64,000 nucleotides of DNA. Origin: Myxococcaceae bacterium. GTDB lineage: Bacteria > Myxococcota > Myxococcia > Myxococcales > Myxococcaceae. This document shows, piece by piece, positions 1 through 7,879 of this stretch. The translations under genes were made by a program, and so were the position numbers. Every line of letters begins with the position of its first letter. Position 1 is the stretch's first letter. A model generated the notes under the pieces. It saw only the letters and a program-made list of their open reading frames with translations. It did not search any database and was not told the origin of the DNA. The stretch spans positions 53,178 through 117,177 of the forward strand of contig JADGRA010000077.1 of NCBI GenBank assembly GCA_017881265.1, given 5' to 3'.

Positions 1-486
1 GAAGCCTTGCGTGAATTCCGGGGTGAAGGCGCCGCCCCCGGGTAGGCCGGCGACGTGGCGCAGCACCATCTCCAGCGTCACGCTGCGGAAGGCGGGGCTC
101 ATCTTCGTCTTCGGGAGCGCTTCTGCCAGCGTCTCGTCCCAGCGCAGAAGGCCACGCTCGACCAGCCGGGCCACCACCGAGGCGGTGATGGCCTTCGTGT
201 CCGACCCGAGATGAAAGGCATCCGTCCGCTGGACGGGGTCCGAAGCATCGACTCGGCGCACGCCAGCGACCGCAGTGCTGGGGACGCCGCCCCGGACGAC
301 TGAGGCCCCCATGGCAGGAATCCCGTGCTGCGAGCGCACCTGGGCCACCTGCGAGGCGAGTGCGTCCTCCGGCTGGGCCTCCCTCCGAGGGGGAGCGGGG
401 GCGGCTCCCGCACATGCGCAAAGCAAGATGGCCAAGGCAGCCTTGCCACCACCTGTCCGGCGCCAACCCCTCACCGCCTCCGGCAT
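1..486 (-). CDS. Serine hydrolase, beta-lactamase/PBP fold, partial (C-terminus beyond window)
   Basis: This is the first 162 codons of a minus-strand gene that runs off the left edge, starting at ATG 486. The N-terminus has a hydrophobic stretch ending in Cys-Ala-Cys (residues 18-26), so it is probably an exported lipoprotein. The class C beta-lactamase/esterase nucleophile motif SxxK is seen as SDTK at residues 95-98, in the usual context after a Phe-x-Leu-Gly stretch, followed by the family-typical Leu-Arg-His-x-Ala-Gly-Leu segment. Enzymes of this fold include beta-lactamases, DD-peptidases and esterases, and the sequence does not discriminate between them. It lies 63 bases downstream of another serine hydrolase of the same fold, so the two may be co-transcribed paralogues. 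The later YxN and KTG-type motifs lie outside the window. Confidence 0.8.
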   Translation of the reverse strand, partial: MPEAVRGWRRTGGGKAALAILLCACAGAAPAPPRREAQPEDALASQVAQVRSQHGIPAMGASVVRGGVPSTAVAGVRRVDASDPVQRTDAFHLGSDTKAITASVVARLVERGLLRWDETLAEALPKTKMSPAFRSVTLEMVLRHVAGLPGGGAFTPEFTQGF

Positions 487-549
487 GGTCAAGCCTCCCT
501 GGGGTTGCATCCTCCACGTGGCGAGAGACGGCCCGCGTCTTCCCTGTGG

Positions 550-2124
550 CTACTTCAGTCCGGCGTCCGGGCTCCACGTCACGCCCAGCTTGGCCAACAT
601 CTTCACGGCATTGGAATTCTTCGGATTCATCTTCAGGGACTGCTGGTAGTTCTGGATGGCGAGCGCTGTCTGGCCTGCAGTCAGGTAGCCCTCGCCCAGG
701 CTGTCGTAGGCGTTCCAGTCGTCCGGGTAGAGGGCGACATTGGCCGCCAAGACGCGAATTGCATCCTCCGTCTGACCAGCACTCAGAAGGCTATAGCCAT
801 ACCCGTTGAGGTCGCCGGGCCCGAATCTCTCCTTGGGCCCCCGCGCCCGCTCCGACGCGTAGTCCGAGAGGGCCTTCTCGGTGCCCAGCTTCCGGAAAAC
901 AATCAAGAAGCGGAGGAAGGGTGAGGTGGGCTCTTGAGTGTAGGACTTCCAGCCGTACTCCTTGGCGATGCTGGCCGTCAGAGGGCCGAAGAGCGCGTAC
1001 CCCACGTCTGAGTTGGTCATGATGGCGACGCCCTGGCCGGAGTCAGAAAAAGCGACGACATTGGCCCGGAAGCCGTCGTCGGAGCCGTCGTGGCCAAACT
1101 GGTCGCTTCCAGGGCCGAGGAAGAAGCCGAGTCCCACCGGCGCTGCCTGGACGGTCAGCATTTGCCGGGTGGTGGCCTGCGACACCACGCGGCTGGATTG
1201 GCCGTGCTTGGACTTGGCCACCTCGAGGAACACCTCCGCCAGGTCGCCGGCCGTCGTCCAGAGTCCGGCCGCGGCCATCTCCGGGTAGATGTGCCACTTT
1301 CCCTCGACGGGCTTGCCGTCGGCGCGGTGCCCGGTGGCGGAGAACGCCGCGCGGGCTGGCGGCTGGGGCTGCTCGTAGCTGCTGTGCTTGAGGCCCAGGG
1401 GCTGGATGACTGTCTCCGCCATCACTTGGGGGAACGGCTTCCTCAGCTGCTCGGTGAGCAGGAGCTGGACGATGGTGGTCCCGCCCCCGCTGTATTGGTA
1501 CTTCGTCCCCGGGACCATCTCGACCCGGACCGGGGCCGTGTTGGCAGGCTTCTCTCCGTTGAGGACCTGCACCGTCGTCGGCACCGGCGCGCCCACCGCG
1601 TAGCCGGGGAAGCCGTGCACGGTGGTCCCCGCGCTATGGCTGAGGAGGCGACGAAGGGTGACCTTCTCGCGGATGGTGAATTCGTTGTCGGGAACCTTCC
1701 AGGAGACAAGCGTGTCGTTGACGTTTACGTCGAGCGATAGCTTCCCTTCTTGCACGTAGTGCATCACCGCCAGGGCCGCGACGGGCTTGCTGATGGAGCC
1801 GGCCTGGAACGTGGTGTCGAGCGTCACCGGGCGCGACAGGCCCGCTTCCTGGACGCCGTACGTCTTCATCCAGACGATGTGGAAGTTGTCGAAGACCGCG
1901 ACACTCATCCCCGGAATCTTGAAGAAATCCATCCACTGCTCGAGGTCCATCCGAAGCGCCTGGCCGTCCGGGAGCGTCACCGCCGGCAAGCCCCGCTCCA
2001 CGCGCCGGACGCGTTCCGCCTGGGATTCATCCACGAGCCAGTGGGTGGCGTCGCCATTCGGCGCACCCTGGGCAGACAGCACGAGGCCGGAAGCGAGGAG
2101 AAGCGCGAGCAGGTGACGCGTCAT
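550..2124 (-). CDS. Serine hydrolase (beta-lactamase family) with C-terminal TPR repeats
   Basis: A 524-residue exported enzyme. ATG 2124 is chosen because a GGGAGGG ribosome site precedes it and a clean signal peptide follows (residues 1-20, cleavage near SAQG-AP); the open frame continues upstream without signal character. The catalytic domain has SISK at 110-113 (acylated Ser110), YSG at 211-213 and HDG at 345-347, the three elements of class C beta-lactamase-like hydrolases and esterases. Residues about 430-515 form TPR-like helical repeats rich in Tyr, Ala and Gly. This arrangement is known in periplasmic serine hydrolases of myxobacteria and Bacteroidetes, but the substrate is unknown. 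It sits between a secreted laminin-G-like protein and a second serine hydrolase on the same strand, suggesting a cell-envelope or extracellular degradation role. Confidence 0.85.
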   Translation of the reverse strand: MTRHLLALLLASGLVLSAQGAPNGDATHWLVDESQAERVRRVERGLPAVTLPDGQALRMDLEQWMDFFKIPGMSVAVFDNFHIVWMKTYGVQEAGLSRPVTLDTTFQAGSISKPVAALAVMHYVQEGKLSLDVNVNDTLVSWKVPDNEFTIREKVTLRRLLSHSAGTTVHGFPGYAVGAPVPTTVQVLNGEKPANTAPVRVEMVPGTKYQYSGGGTTIVQLLLTEQLRKPFPQVMAETVIQPLGLKHSSYEQPQPPARAAFSATGHRADGKPVEGKWHIYPEMAAAGLWTTAGDLAEVFLEVAKSKHGQSSRVVSQATTRQMLTVQAAPVGLGFFLGPGSDQFGHDGSDDGFRANVVAFSDSGQGVAIMTNSDVGYALFGPLTASIAKEYGWKSYTQEPTSPFLRFLIVFRKLGTEKALSDYASERARGPKERFGPGDLNGYGYSLLSAGQTEDAIRVLAANVALYPDDWNAYDSLGEGYLTAGQTALAIQNYQQSLKMNPKNSNAVKMLAKLGVTWSPDAGLK

Positions 2125-2306
2125 TTGCCCTCCCGGGCCCCTCAGGGGCGCTCGCCCAAGCCGCCGCTCGGCGTGGTACGGGCGGACACGCATTTGATTG
2201 CAGACACCGCTGGCGTGGCCAAGGCCAACGGGCCCTTCTTCCGCTGGCCCGACAGCGACGCTGTCGTAGGTCGGGCAGCCGGGGTCACCCCCGACAGGGG
2301 CGCCGC

Positions 2307-3455
2307 TCAGCTTTCCACGTCCGTCAGGCGGCAGATGAATCCCCATCCGCCGCCGAGTTCGCTGACCGCCAGCGTCAATTCATTGTCACCCTTCTTCAAG
2401 GGGAGGTAGACGGCGTCATTCTCCGAGTTGACGATACCGAGGAAGGCCGGGTCACGGAAATTCTGAGCGCTCCGGCCCCGGAAGAGAATCCTGCCATTCA
2501 AGAAGACGCTGACGTCATCGCTGTAGCCGATGGAGAGCTTCTTCACCTGTTCGCGGTCAGAAGTGATGGTGGTCCGCGCATAGACGACCTTCATCCCCGG
2601 CTGAGGTTCCAAGCGCTTCGAGAAGTCGTTCGCGAACGAAACTCTCGGGTGCGGGCTCTCGCGATAGCGATTGATGAGCACGAAGCCAGGGGCCTCCGCC
2701 TCCACGTCCTGCCAGCGGATGGCATCCGACTCAGTCGGGGAAAGCGGATGCTCCAGGTTGCGTGCGAGCGCGTCGTACGAAGGGGACAGGCTCCACCGGG
2801 TCAGAGTGCCCAGCGGCATCGGTGGCTGGTGCCGCTCCCAGGGTGCATCGGGCGTCGCGCGAATCGTGAAGTTCGAAAAATAAGTCGCGCCCGTCAGCAC
2901 GTAGAGGGCCACCTGGCCCTTCTGGATGCCGCTCTTCAAGTCATTCATGACCAGCGCGGGTTTCTCCATGTCCTTGACGTACATCTTGGCCTGCGCACCC
3001 CTCACCTCCAGCCGCAGGTGGAACCAGACGTCCCTGGGGATGTCGACCGCGCCGGTGAAGCCCGGCCCGTTGAAGATTTGCCAGATGAGGCCCGTGTTGA
3101 GAACGGGCGTGTACTGCATGGCGTCGGGCAGCCCGGACTTGTGTTGGCGGAGATAGACCACCTCGCCGAAGGCGCCGTCGTTGGCAATCCGGAACTGAAT
3201 GCCGAAAAAACCCCGACTTGCGGGCGTGGCGACATCCACATCGATGACACCGTCCCGCATCTCCAGGTCCTTCACGACGGCCGCGCCGCCATCGAGGAAG
3301 AGGCATGTGCGGCCCTGGTACTCCGCCGCCTTGGCCTGGCCTTCCAGCTCCCAGCGCGGCGAGTCCGGCGGGAAGACGAGCGTCTTAGGCGTCTGGGCAG
3401 GCGCTGTTGACCCAAAGAGTAGCCCAAGAGCGCAAAGAGCTAGATGTCGCACCAT
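2307..3455 (-). CDS. Secreted concanavalin A/laminin-G-like protein, function unknown
   Basis: A 382-residue secreted protein starting at ATG 3455, preceded by GGAAGGTGG. The signal peptide covers residues 1-21 (cleavage near TAPAQ-TP). The first half reads as a beta-rich concanavalin A-like jelly-roll of the kind found in DUF1080/3-keto-disaccharide hydrolase-type and laminin-G proteins, with alternating hydrophobic strands and a Phe-Gly-Ile-Gln-Phe segment. The C-terminal third resembles a galactose-binding beta-sandwich (Asp-Val-Ser-Val-Phe-Leu-Asn-Gly and Asn-Glu-Leu-Thr-Leu-Ala-Val). I see no obvious catalytic dyad, so a carbohydrate-binding or scaffolding role is as likely as hydrolysis. 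The serine hydrolase gene follows 182 bases downstream. The family assignment is by fold impression only. Confidence 0.7.
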   Translation of the reverse strand: MVRHLALCALGLLFGSTAPAQTPKTLVFPPDSPRWELEGQAKAAEYQGRTCLFLDGGAAVVKDLEMRDGVIDVDVATPASRGFFGIQFRIANDGAFGEVVYLRQHKSGLPDAMQYTPVLNTGLIWQIFNGPGFTGAVDIPRDVWFHLRLEVRGAQAKMYVKDMEKPALVMNDLKSGIQKGQVALYVLTGATYFSNFTIRATPDAPWERHQPPMPLGTLTRWSLSPSYDALARNLEHPLSPTESDAIRWQDVEAEAPGFVLINRYRESPHPRVSFANDFSKRLEPQPGMKVVYARTTITSDREQVKKLSIGYSDDVSVFLNGRILFRGRSAQNFRDPAFLGIVNSENDAVYLPLKKGDNELTLAVSELGGGWGFICRLTDVES

Positions 3456-3548
3456 CGCGTGACCACCTTCCGGAAAGCACTCCAGCGACGCTTCCTGAGG
3501 AGTGGTCGAGGGGCTCAACCATTGCGCCTCGGGCACCATCTTGCAGCG

Positions 3549-3566
3549 AGCGGGGTCTGCCCCGCT
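3549..3566. repeat. Perfect 7-bp hairpin in 5' region of minus-strand gene
   Basis: AGCGGGG, a four-base TCTG loop and CCCCGCT form a perfect stem about 95 bases upstream of ATG 3455. It would be in the 5' untranslated region of the secreted-protein transcript if the promoter lies to its right. No U-tract follows on either strand, so a terminator is unlikely. Confidence 0.5.
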
Positions 3567-3687
3567 GCGGACGGAGTCACCGGTGTCTATAGAATGCGTA
3601 CCCCCCGGTGAGTGGAGCGGGCGTCTACATGCCCGGCCCTCGGCGCCCAGGCCGTCCCCCCGCTCGCGTGTGGACCGAGCACGCAGG

Positions 3688-3706
3688 CCAGCCTTCGGGA
3701 GGCTGG
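3688..3706. repeat. Perfect 7-bp hairpin, TCGGG loop
   Basis: CCAGCCT and AGGCTGG flank a five-base TCGGG loop. With the hairpin at 3549-3566 and an imperfect GAGG/CCTC stem just after it (about 3717-3731), it makes this part of the gap unusually structured. Confidence 0.45.
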
Positions 3707-4134
3707 TCCGCACGGCGAGGCTTCGGACCTCGTCCACCGGCCGGTGTCGCACACTGTCCGACGGACCAAGCGCTCGAGCGGAAAATCGCACCGAGAGCAG
3801 CCCACTAACCGTTGACCGGAGAGCAGCCAGCCAGAGACAGGACGAAGAAGAGTGTTGGAACTCGACGTTCCGGTTCCTCCGAAAAGGTGCACTTGGTCTG
3901 GCCCCTCACGCAGGAGCGGCGAGCCTTCTCGACCGCTGGCCGCACAACCGGCCCCACCTTGCGGCTTCCCGTCCACCAGGTCCGACAGAGCTTTTGCGAA
4001 GAGCCATCGCGGCGCGCACCGTTCACATTTCTCCAAACAACTATTTGGTGTAGAGAGCTGTGGCATACGCAGGTCGGATAGCCACACCGAGGCAACAATA
4101 AAGCGCTATTCCGGTCAACGCTGCGAGCTGAAGA

Positions 4135-5298
4135 GTGGGGAGCCCCCGGCTTCACGTTGGCTGGTTCGTCCTCGTCACTGGTCGCTCGGCTGGTAACGCC
4201 TATCAATCCAAGAGCGTTTGTCTTTACGCCTCCACTTCCAGACGGTGGCGCCGGCGCCACACAATTCTGACATTCACTCGGGGTGAGCAATTCGTCGAAG
4301 TGGCCTCGCTGGACCCGACAGCCGACCAGTTGAACCTCTACGTCATTTTCTTTGACCAGGCCTGCACATGGGCAGATGCAGGCTGTACTAGCGCTGACCT
4401 TTTCACTTCCAGGGTCGAGAGTGGTTGGAGCAACGTACGCGTCTATGAAAATACAGGCTCGCTCGGCAATACCATTGCCGACTGCAATCAGTGCCACCAG
4501 CCGATCGACAGTGTTGGCAATCCTAATTTGCGTCTTCAGGAAATAACCCCTCCCTACACGCATTTCTTCAGCGCAGGCACCGCAGGAGGCCGGGCCCTCT
4601 TGGAAGACTTCCATGCCGCACACGGACTAAATGAGAATTACGGCCCCATTCCTGCGTCCATGGTTGATAAGTCTGATCCGTCGCAGCTTGCAGCCTTGGT
4701 CGCTGGAGCGGGATTCGCGTCCCAGCCCAACGCGTTCGATTCCGCCAACATCGAGGCGGAGGTGCAGGCCTCCTCGCCTGAACAGCCGAATGTCAACGTG
4801 CCAGCAGGCCGCAGCGCAACCTGGCAGAGGATTTATGACCAGGCAATCGCGGGCAACTTTATTGCCGTGCCATATCACGACGTAAAGTCCACCGACCCGG
4901 CGAAGCTGGCGATTGCGACGAAGATTCATACGCAGGTTGCGTCTGGCACGGCGCCCGCCGACACGTTGCCTAACATCTCGGATGTTTTTCTCGAGTCGGC
5001 CTATCCCGACTTGGGCTTTTCCCCCAAAGCGGGTGCCACCGGGCACGAGATGCTGGTCCAGATGTGTCATCAGTGTCACAATTCCAACTTGGACCAGACC
5101 ATCAGTCGGGCTCGCTTCAACGTGGACCTCCTGCAGACGATGAGCGTTGAGGAGAAAGCTTCCGCGGTTGCTCGCCTACAACTCGGAGATGAGGACGTGC
5201 ACAAGATGCCACCGCTCATGTTCCGGGTGATTTCGGCTGCCGAGGGTGCAGCGATGATTCAAGAGCTGCAGACGCCGCCAACGCCGGGCGACAAATAG
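4135..5298 (+). CDS. Diheme c-type cytochrome-like protein, 5' end frameshifted
   Basis: From about base 4270 the frame gives a convincing secreted-type protein ending at 5298. It has two CxxCH heme c sites, CNQCH (about residue 117) and CHQCH (about residue 315), and the pattern of myxobacterial extracellular cytochromes with paired Cys residues. The first 45 or so codons (Arg/Ser-rich) do not look like a real N-terminus. The alternative plus-strand frame over 4150-4269 reads sensibly (for example PRAFVFTPPLPDGGAG) and runs into a stop exactly where the downstream frame becomes plausible. Restoring one base near 4265-4268 would join them in frame. It is therefore either a recent pseudogene or a sequence error, and the true start is unresolved. 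The gene has visibly lower GC and different codon use from its neighbours, consistent with transfer. Confidence 0.6.
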   Translation: MGSPRLHVGWFVLVTGRSAGNAYQSKSVCLYASTSRRWRRRHTILTFTRGEQFVEVASLDPTADQLNLYVIFFDQACTWADAGCTSADLFTSRVESGWSNVRVYENTGSLGNTIADCNQCHQPIDSVGNPNLRLQEITPPYTHFFSAGTAGGRALLEDFHAAHGLNENYGPIPASMVDKSDPSQLAALVAGAGFASQPNAFDSANIEAEVQASSPEQPNVNVPAGRSATWQRIYDQAIAGNFIAVPYHDVKSTDPAKLAIATKIHTQVASGTAPADTLPNISDVFLESAYPDLGFSPKAGATGHEMLVQMCHQCHNSNLDQTISRARFNVDLLQTMSVEEKASAVARLQLGDEDVHKMPPLMFRVISAAEGAAMIQELQTPPTPGDK

Positions 5299-5419
5299 GT
5301 CGAAGCTCGCCCTGGGCTTTCCCGGTTGCGTCGCCACCTCGCAGCGTGTGGCGGCTCTGGCGTAGGGCCCGCGGCGAGGGTGGTGCGGGGCTTTCAGCCG
5401 AGGTCACACTGAGATGGGC

Positions 5420-6202
5420 TCACTGCATGTGCCAGCCATGGCTGACCACCACCGACTGGCCCGTGAGGGCGCGGCTCGGGAAAGAGGCGAGGAACACAGC
5501 GAGCTGCGCGACGTCGTCGAGGGTGGTGAATTCGCCGTCGACTGTGTTCTTCAGCATCACGTTCTTCACCACCTCCTGCTCGCTGATGCCGAGGTCACGG
5601 GCCTGCTCGGGAATCTGCTTCTCCACCAGGGGCGTGCGCACGAAGCCCGGGGCGATGACGTTGCTCCAGATGCCATGCGGAGCGCCCTCCTTGGCCACCG
5701 CGCGCGCCAGGCCGAGAATTCCGTGCTTGGCCGCGACGTAGGGAGCCTTGAGGGGGGAGGCCTCCACCGAGTGCACGCTGCCCATGTAGAGAAGGCAGCC
5801 TCCCTTTCCGGCGGCCACCATGTGGCGCATGCAGGCCCGGGTGGTGAGGAATGCCCCGTCCAGATGAATGGCGAGCAGACGGCGCCACGCCTCGAAGCTG
5901 CAGTCCACCACCGCGGCGATGTGCTGGACCCCCGCGTTGCTCACCAGGACGTCCACGCCTCCGAAGTGCGCCACGAGCGCGTCCACTCCCTGGGTGACTT
6001 GGTCTTCCCGGGTGACGTCCATACTGACCGCGAGCGCGCTGCCGCCGGAGGCGGTGATGGCCTCGGCCACCGTCCGCGCTCCAGCCGCGTCGACATCCGC
6101 CACGCCCACCCGGGCGCCCTCGCGGGCGAAAGCCTCGGCAATCGCACGCCCGATGCCGCTTGCTGCCCCCGTCACCAGTGCCACACGGCCCTTCATACGC
6201 AT
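5420..6202 (-). CDS. bdhA: 3-hydroxybutyrate dehydrogenase (SDR family)
   Basis: A 260-residue short-chain dehydrogenase that should oxidise (R)-3-hydroxybutyrate to acetoacetate with NAD+, the first oxidative step after PHB depolymerisation. The Rossmann motif TGAASGIG is at residues 11-18, NAG at 89-91, catalytic Ser142, Tyr155 and Lys159 (YVAAK). The region after the active site (TPLVEKQIP and [13 protein letters not shown]) and the Gly-Trp-His-Met-Gln C-terminus match known 3-hydroxybutyrate dehydrogenases closely, which is why I name it rather than calling it a generic SDR. It is divergent from the livG operon and lies about 5 kb from the PHA synthase operon, fitting a PHB catabolic role. 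Confidence 0.9.
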   Translation of the reverse strand: MRMKGRVALVTGAASGIGRAIAEAFAREGARVGVADVDAAGARTVAEAITASGGSALAVSMDVTREDQVTQGVDALVAHFGGVDVLVSNAGVQHIAAVVDCSFEAWRRLLAIHLDGAFLTTRACMRHMVAAGKGGCLLYMGSVHSVEASPLKAPYVAAKHGILGLARAVAKEGAPHGIWSNVIAPGFVRTPLVEKQIPEQARDLGISEQEVVKNVMLKNTVDGEFTTLDDVAQLAVFLASFPSRALTGQSVVVSHGWHMQ

Positions 6203-6367
6203 AGCGTCATTTCCTCTCTGGCGAAGGCGCCCGGCGGCGGAAAGGTCCCATCGGCGTCCCCGCGCGCCCCAGCATAGCGGGGAGCGTCGTTAAAGCTCGT
6301 TGACGTCTGCGAGGCCACGGGTAAGGTCCCGCTTCCCGTCGGTCCCCTCGCGCGAAGCGTCGAACCT

Positions 6368-7117
6368 ATGCCCGCAGCTCTCGAGGCTCGAGGTCTTTCC
6401 AAAGCCTTCCATGGGTTCACCGCGGTGGACGGGGTGGACCTCGTCATCGAAGAGGGCGAGACGCACGCCATCATCGGGCCGAATGGCGCGGGGAAGACGA
6501 CCCTCTTCAACCTGCTCTCCGGCTTTCTCACCCCCACCGCCGGCCAGGTTTTCCTCTTCGGAGAGGACATCACCCGCATCGCTCCCCACAAGATTGTCCG
6601 CCGGGGCCTGTCGCGGAGTTTCCAAATCTCCTCCGTGTTCGACACCTTGAGCGTCCAGGACAACCTGCTGGTGGCGCTGCAGTCCAGGACGCCCCACCAC
6701 TGGCGCTTCTGGGAGAACCTGAAGGTGCTGCTCAAGTTCCAGCCCCAGGCCCGGGAGATTCTGGAGGTGGTGCACGAGCTGGCCCTGGCCCACCGGCCGG
6801 CCTCGTCGCTCTCCCACGGCGAGAAACGGAATCTCGAGATTGGCATCTCGCTGACGCAGGCGCCGCGCGTGCTGCTGCTCGACGAGCCGACGTCCGGCAT
6901 GGGCACGGACGACGTGCAGCGGATGGTGGCACTCGGCAAGAAGGTGGCCGAGGGCAGGACGCTGGTGCTGGTGGAGCACAACATGGGGGTAGTGGCGCAG
7001 CTGGCGGACCGCATCACCGTGCTTCAGCGCGGCCGCATTCTCGCGCAGGGGACGTACGACGAGGTGCGGAAGAACCCGCATGTCATCGAGGCCTACCTGG
7101 GTGAGGAGGTTGGCTGA
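6368..7117 (+). CDS. livG: LIV-type ABC transporter ATPase
   Basis: A 249-residue cytoplasmic ATPase of a branched-chain-amino-acid-type importer. Walker A is GPNGAGKT at residues 37-44, the Q-loop lies in RSFQISS, the signature is LSHGEKR, Walker B is LLLDEPTSGM, and the switch His follows in LVEHNM. The length and the insertion between Walker A and the signature are those of LivG rather than LivF. It is the first gene of a five-gene plus-strand operon and is followed after 4 bases by livF. The true substrate is not shown by the ATPase; the PHB genes on both sides make short-chain hydroxy- or keto-acids worth considering. Confidence 0.92.
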   Translation: MPAALEARGLSKAFHGFTAVDGVDLVIEEGETHAIIGPNGAGKTTLFNLLSGFLTPTAGQVFLFGEDITRIAPHKIVRRGLSRSFQISSVFDTLSVQDNLLVALQSRTPHHWRFWENLKVLLKFQPQAREILEVVHELALAHRPASSLSHGEKRNLEIGISLTQAPRVLLLDEPTSGMGTDDVQRMVALGKKVAEGRTLVLVEHNMGVVAQLADRITVLQRGRILAQGTYDEVRKNPHVIEAYLGEEVG

Positions 7118-7121
7118 GCCG

Positions 7122-7814
7122 ATGCTCGAGGTGCGCGACTTGCAGGCCTTCTACGGCAAGAGCCACGTCCTGCATGGCGTCAGCTTGAGCGTGAAGCACG
7201 GGGAGGTGGTGAGCCTCATCGGCCGCAACGGCGCGGGCAAGAGCACTACCCTCAAGTCCCTGATGGGCGTCTTGCCCGACCGCCGTGGCACCATCACCTT
7301 CGACGGCCGGGACATTACCCGGATGACCTCGGACCGAATCGCCCGGCTGGGCATGGCGTGGGTCCCTGAGGAGCGCGCCATCTTCTCCACCCTCACCGTG
7401 CGCGAGAACCTCGAGCTGCCCCCGCTGCTGCGGCCCGGGGGCTGGACGCTGGAACGCGTCTACCAGACGTTTCCCATCCTCAAGGAGCGCGGCGCCTTCG
7501 CGGGGACGAAGATGTCGGGGGGCGAGCAGCAGATGCTGGCCATCGTCCGGGTGCTCCGGGCCGCCCCCCGCCTGCTCCTGCTGGACGAGCCGTCGGAGGG
7601 CCTGGCGCCGGTCATCGTCCAGCGGATTGCGCAGATGGTGCTCGAGTTGAAAAAGCAGGGGCTCGCGGTGGTGCTGGTCGAGCAAAACCTGCGCTTTGCG
7701 CTGAAGGTGGCCGACCGCCACGTGCTCGTCGTCGATGGACGCTCGGTGGAGACGCTGACCACCGAGCAGGTCCGCACCCGCGAAAAGGAGCTGCTGGACC
7801 ACTTGAGTGTGTAA
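7122..7814 (+). CDS. livF: LIV-type ABC transporter ATPase
   Basis: A 230-residue ATPase, the second nucleotide-binding subunit of the importer. ATG 7122 is chosen because GAGGAGG precedes it by about ten bases and the protein then begins at the conserved Leu-Glu-Val-Arg-Asp-Leu. The frame is open upstream to 7080, but that segment overlaps livG. Walker A is GRNGAGKST, the signature is SGGEQQ, Walker B is LLLDEPSEGL, and the sequence has the family-typical Trp-Val-Pro-Glu-Glu-Arg segment. It lies 4 bases after the livG stop and is expected to heterodimerise with LivG beneath LivH and LivM. Confidence 0.92.
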   Translation: MLEVRDLQAFYGKSHVLHGVSLSVKHGEVVSLIGRNGAGKSTTLKSLMGVLPDRRGTITFDGRDITRMTSDRIARLGMAWVPEERAIFSTLTVRENLELPPLLRPGGWTLERVYQTFPILKERGAFAGTKMSGGEQQMLAIVRVLRAAPRLLLLDEPSEGLAPVIVQRIAQMVLELKKQGLAVVLVEQNLRFALKVADRHVLVVDGRSVETLTTEQVRTREKELLDHLSV

Positions 7815-7879
7815 TCCCCCCCCCGGGAAACCGACGCTTGCCAGAACCAAGCGCCTCTCCCGCACCCGAAGGAGACTTC

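Larger units (their letters stand above)
3456..4134. other. Gene-poor interval with hairpins
   Basis: About 680 bases separate the minus-strand secreted-protein gene from the cytochrome-like gene on the plus strand. I found no coding frame with convincing composition, start site or recognisable product on either strand. The left part carries perfect inverted repeats (AGCGGGG at 3549-3555 with CCCCGCT at 3560-3566; CCAGCCT at 3688-3694 with AGGCTGG at 3700-3706). The right part (about 3800-4130) becomes less GC-rich and looks like degraded sequence. The promoter of the minus-strand genes must lie here; a TATAGA-like element on the minus strand at about 3590-3596 is the best candidate but has no clear -35 box. 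Confidence 0.6.

Noticed and set aside
2307..3791. Longer start for the secreted beta-sandwich protein (3791)
   Set aside because: The extra 112 residues are Arg/Ser-rich and remove the signal peptide from the N-terminus. ATG 3455 has a strong ribosome site.
3805..4623. A 272-codon minus-strand open frame with several Cys residues
   Set aside because: It spans the cytochrome start and the gene-poor gap, has no recognisable domain or ribosome site, and the overlapping plus-strand frame carries real heme motifs.
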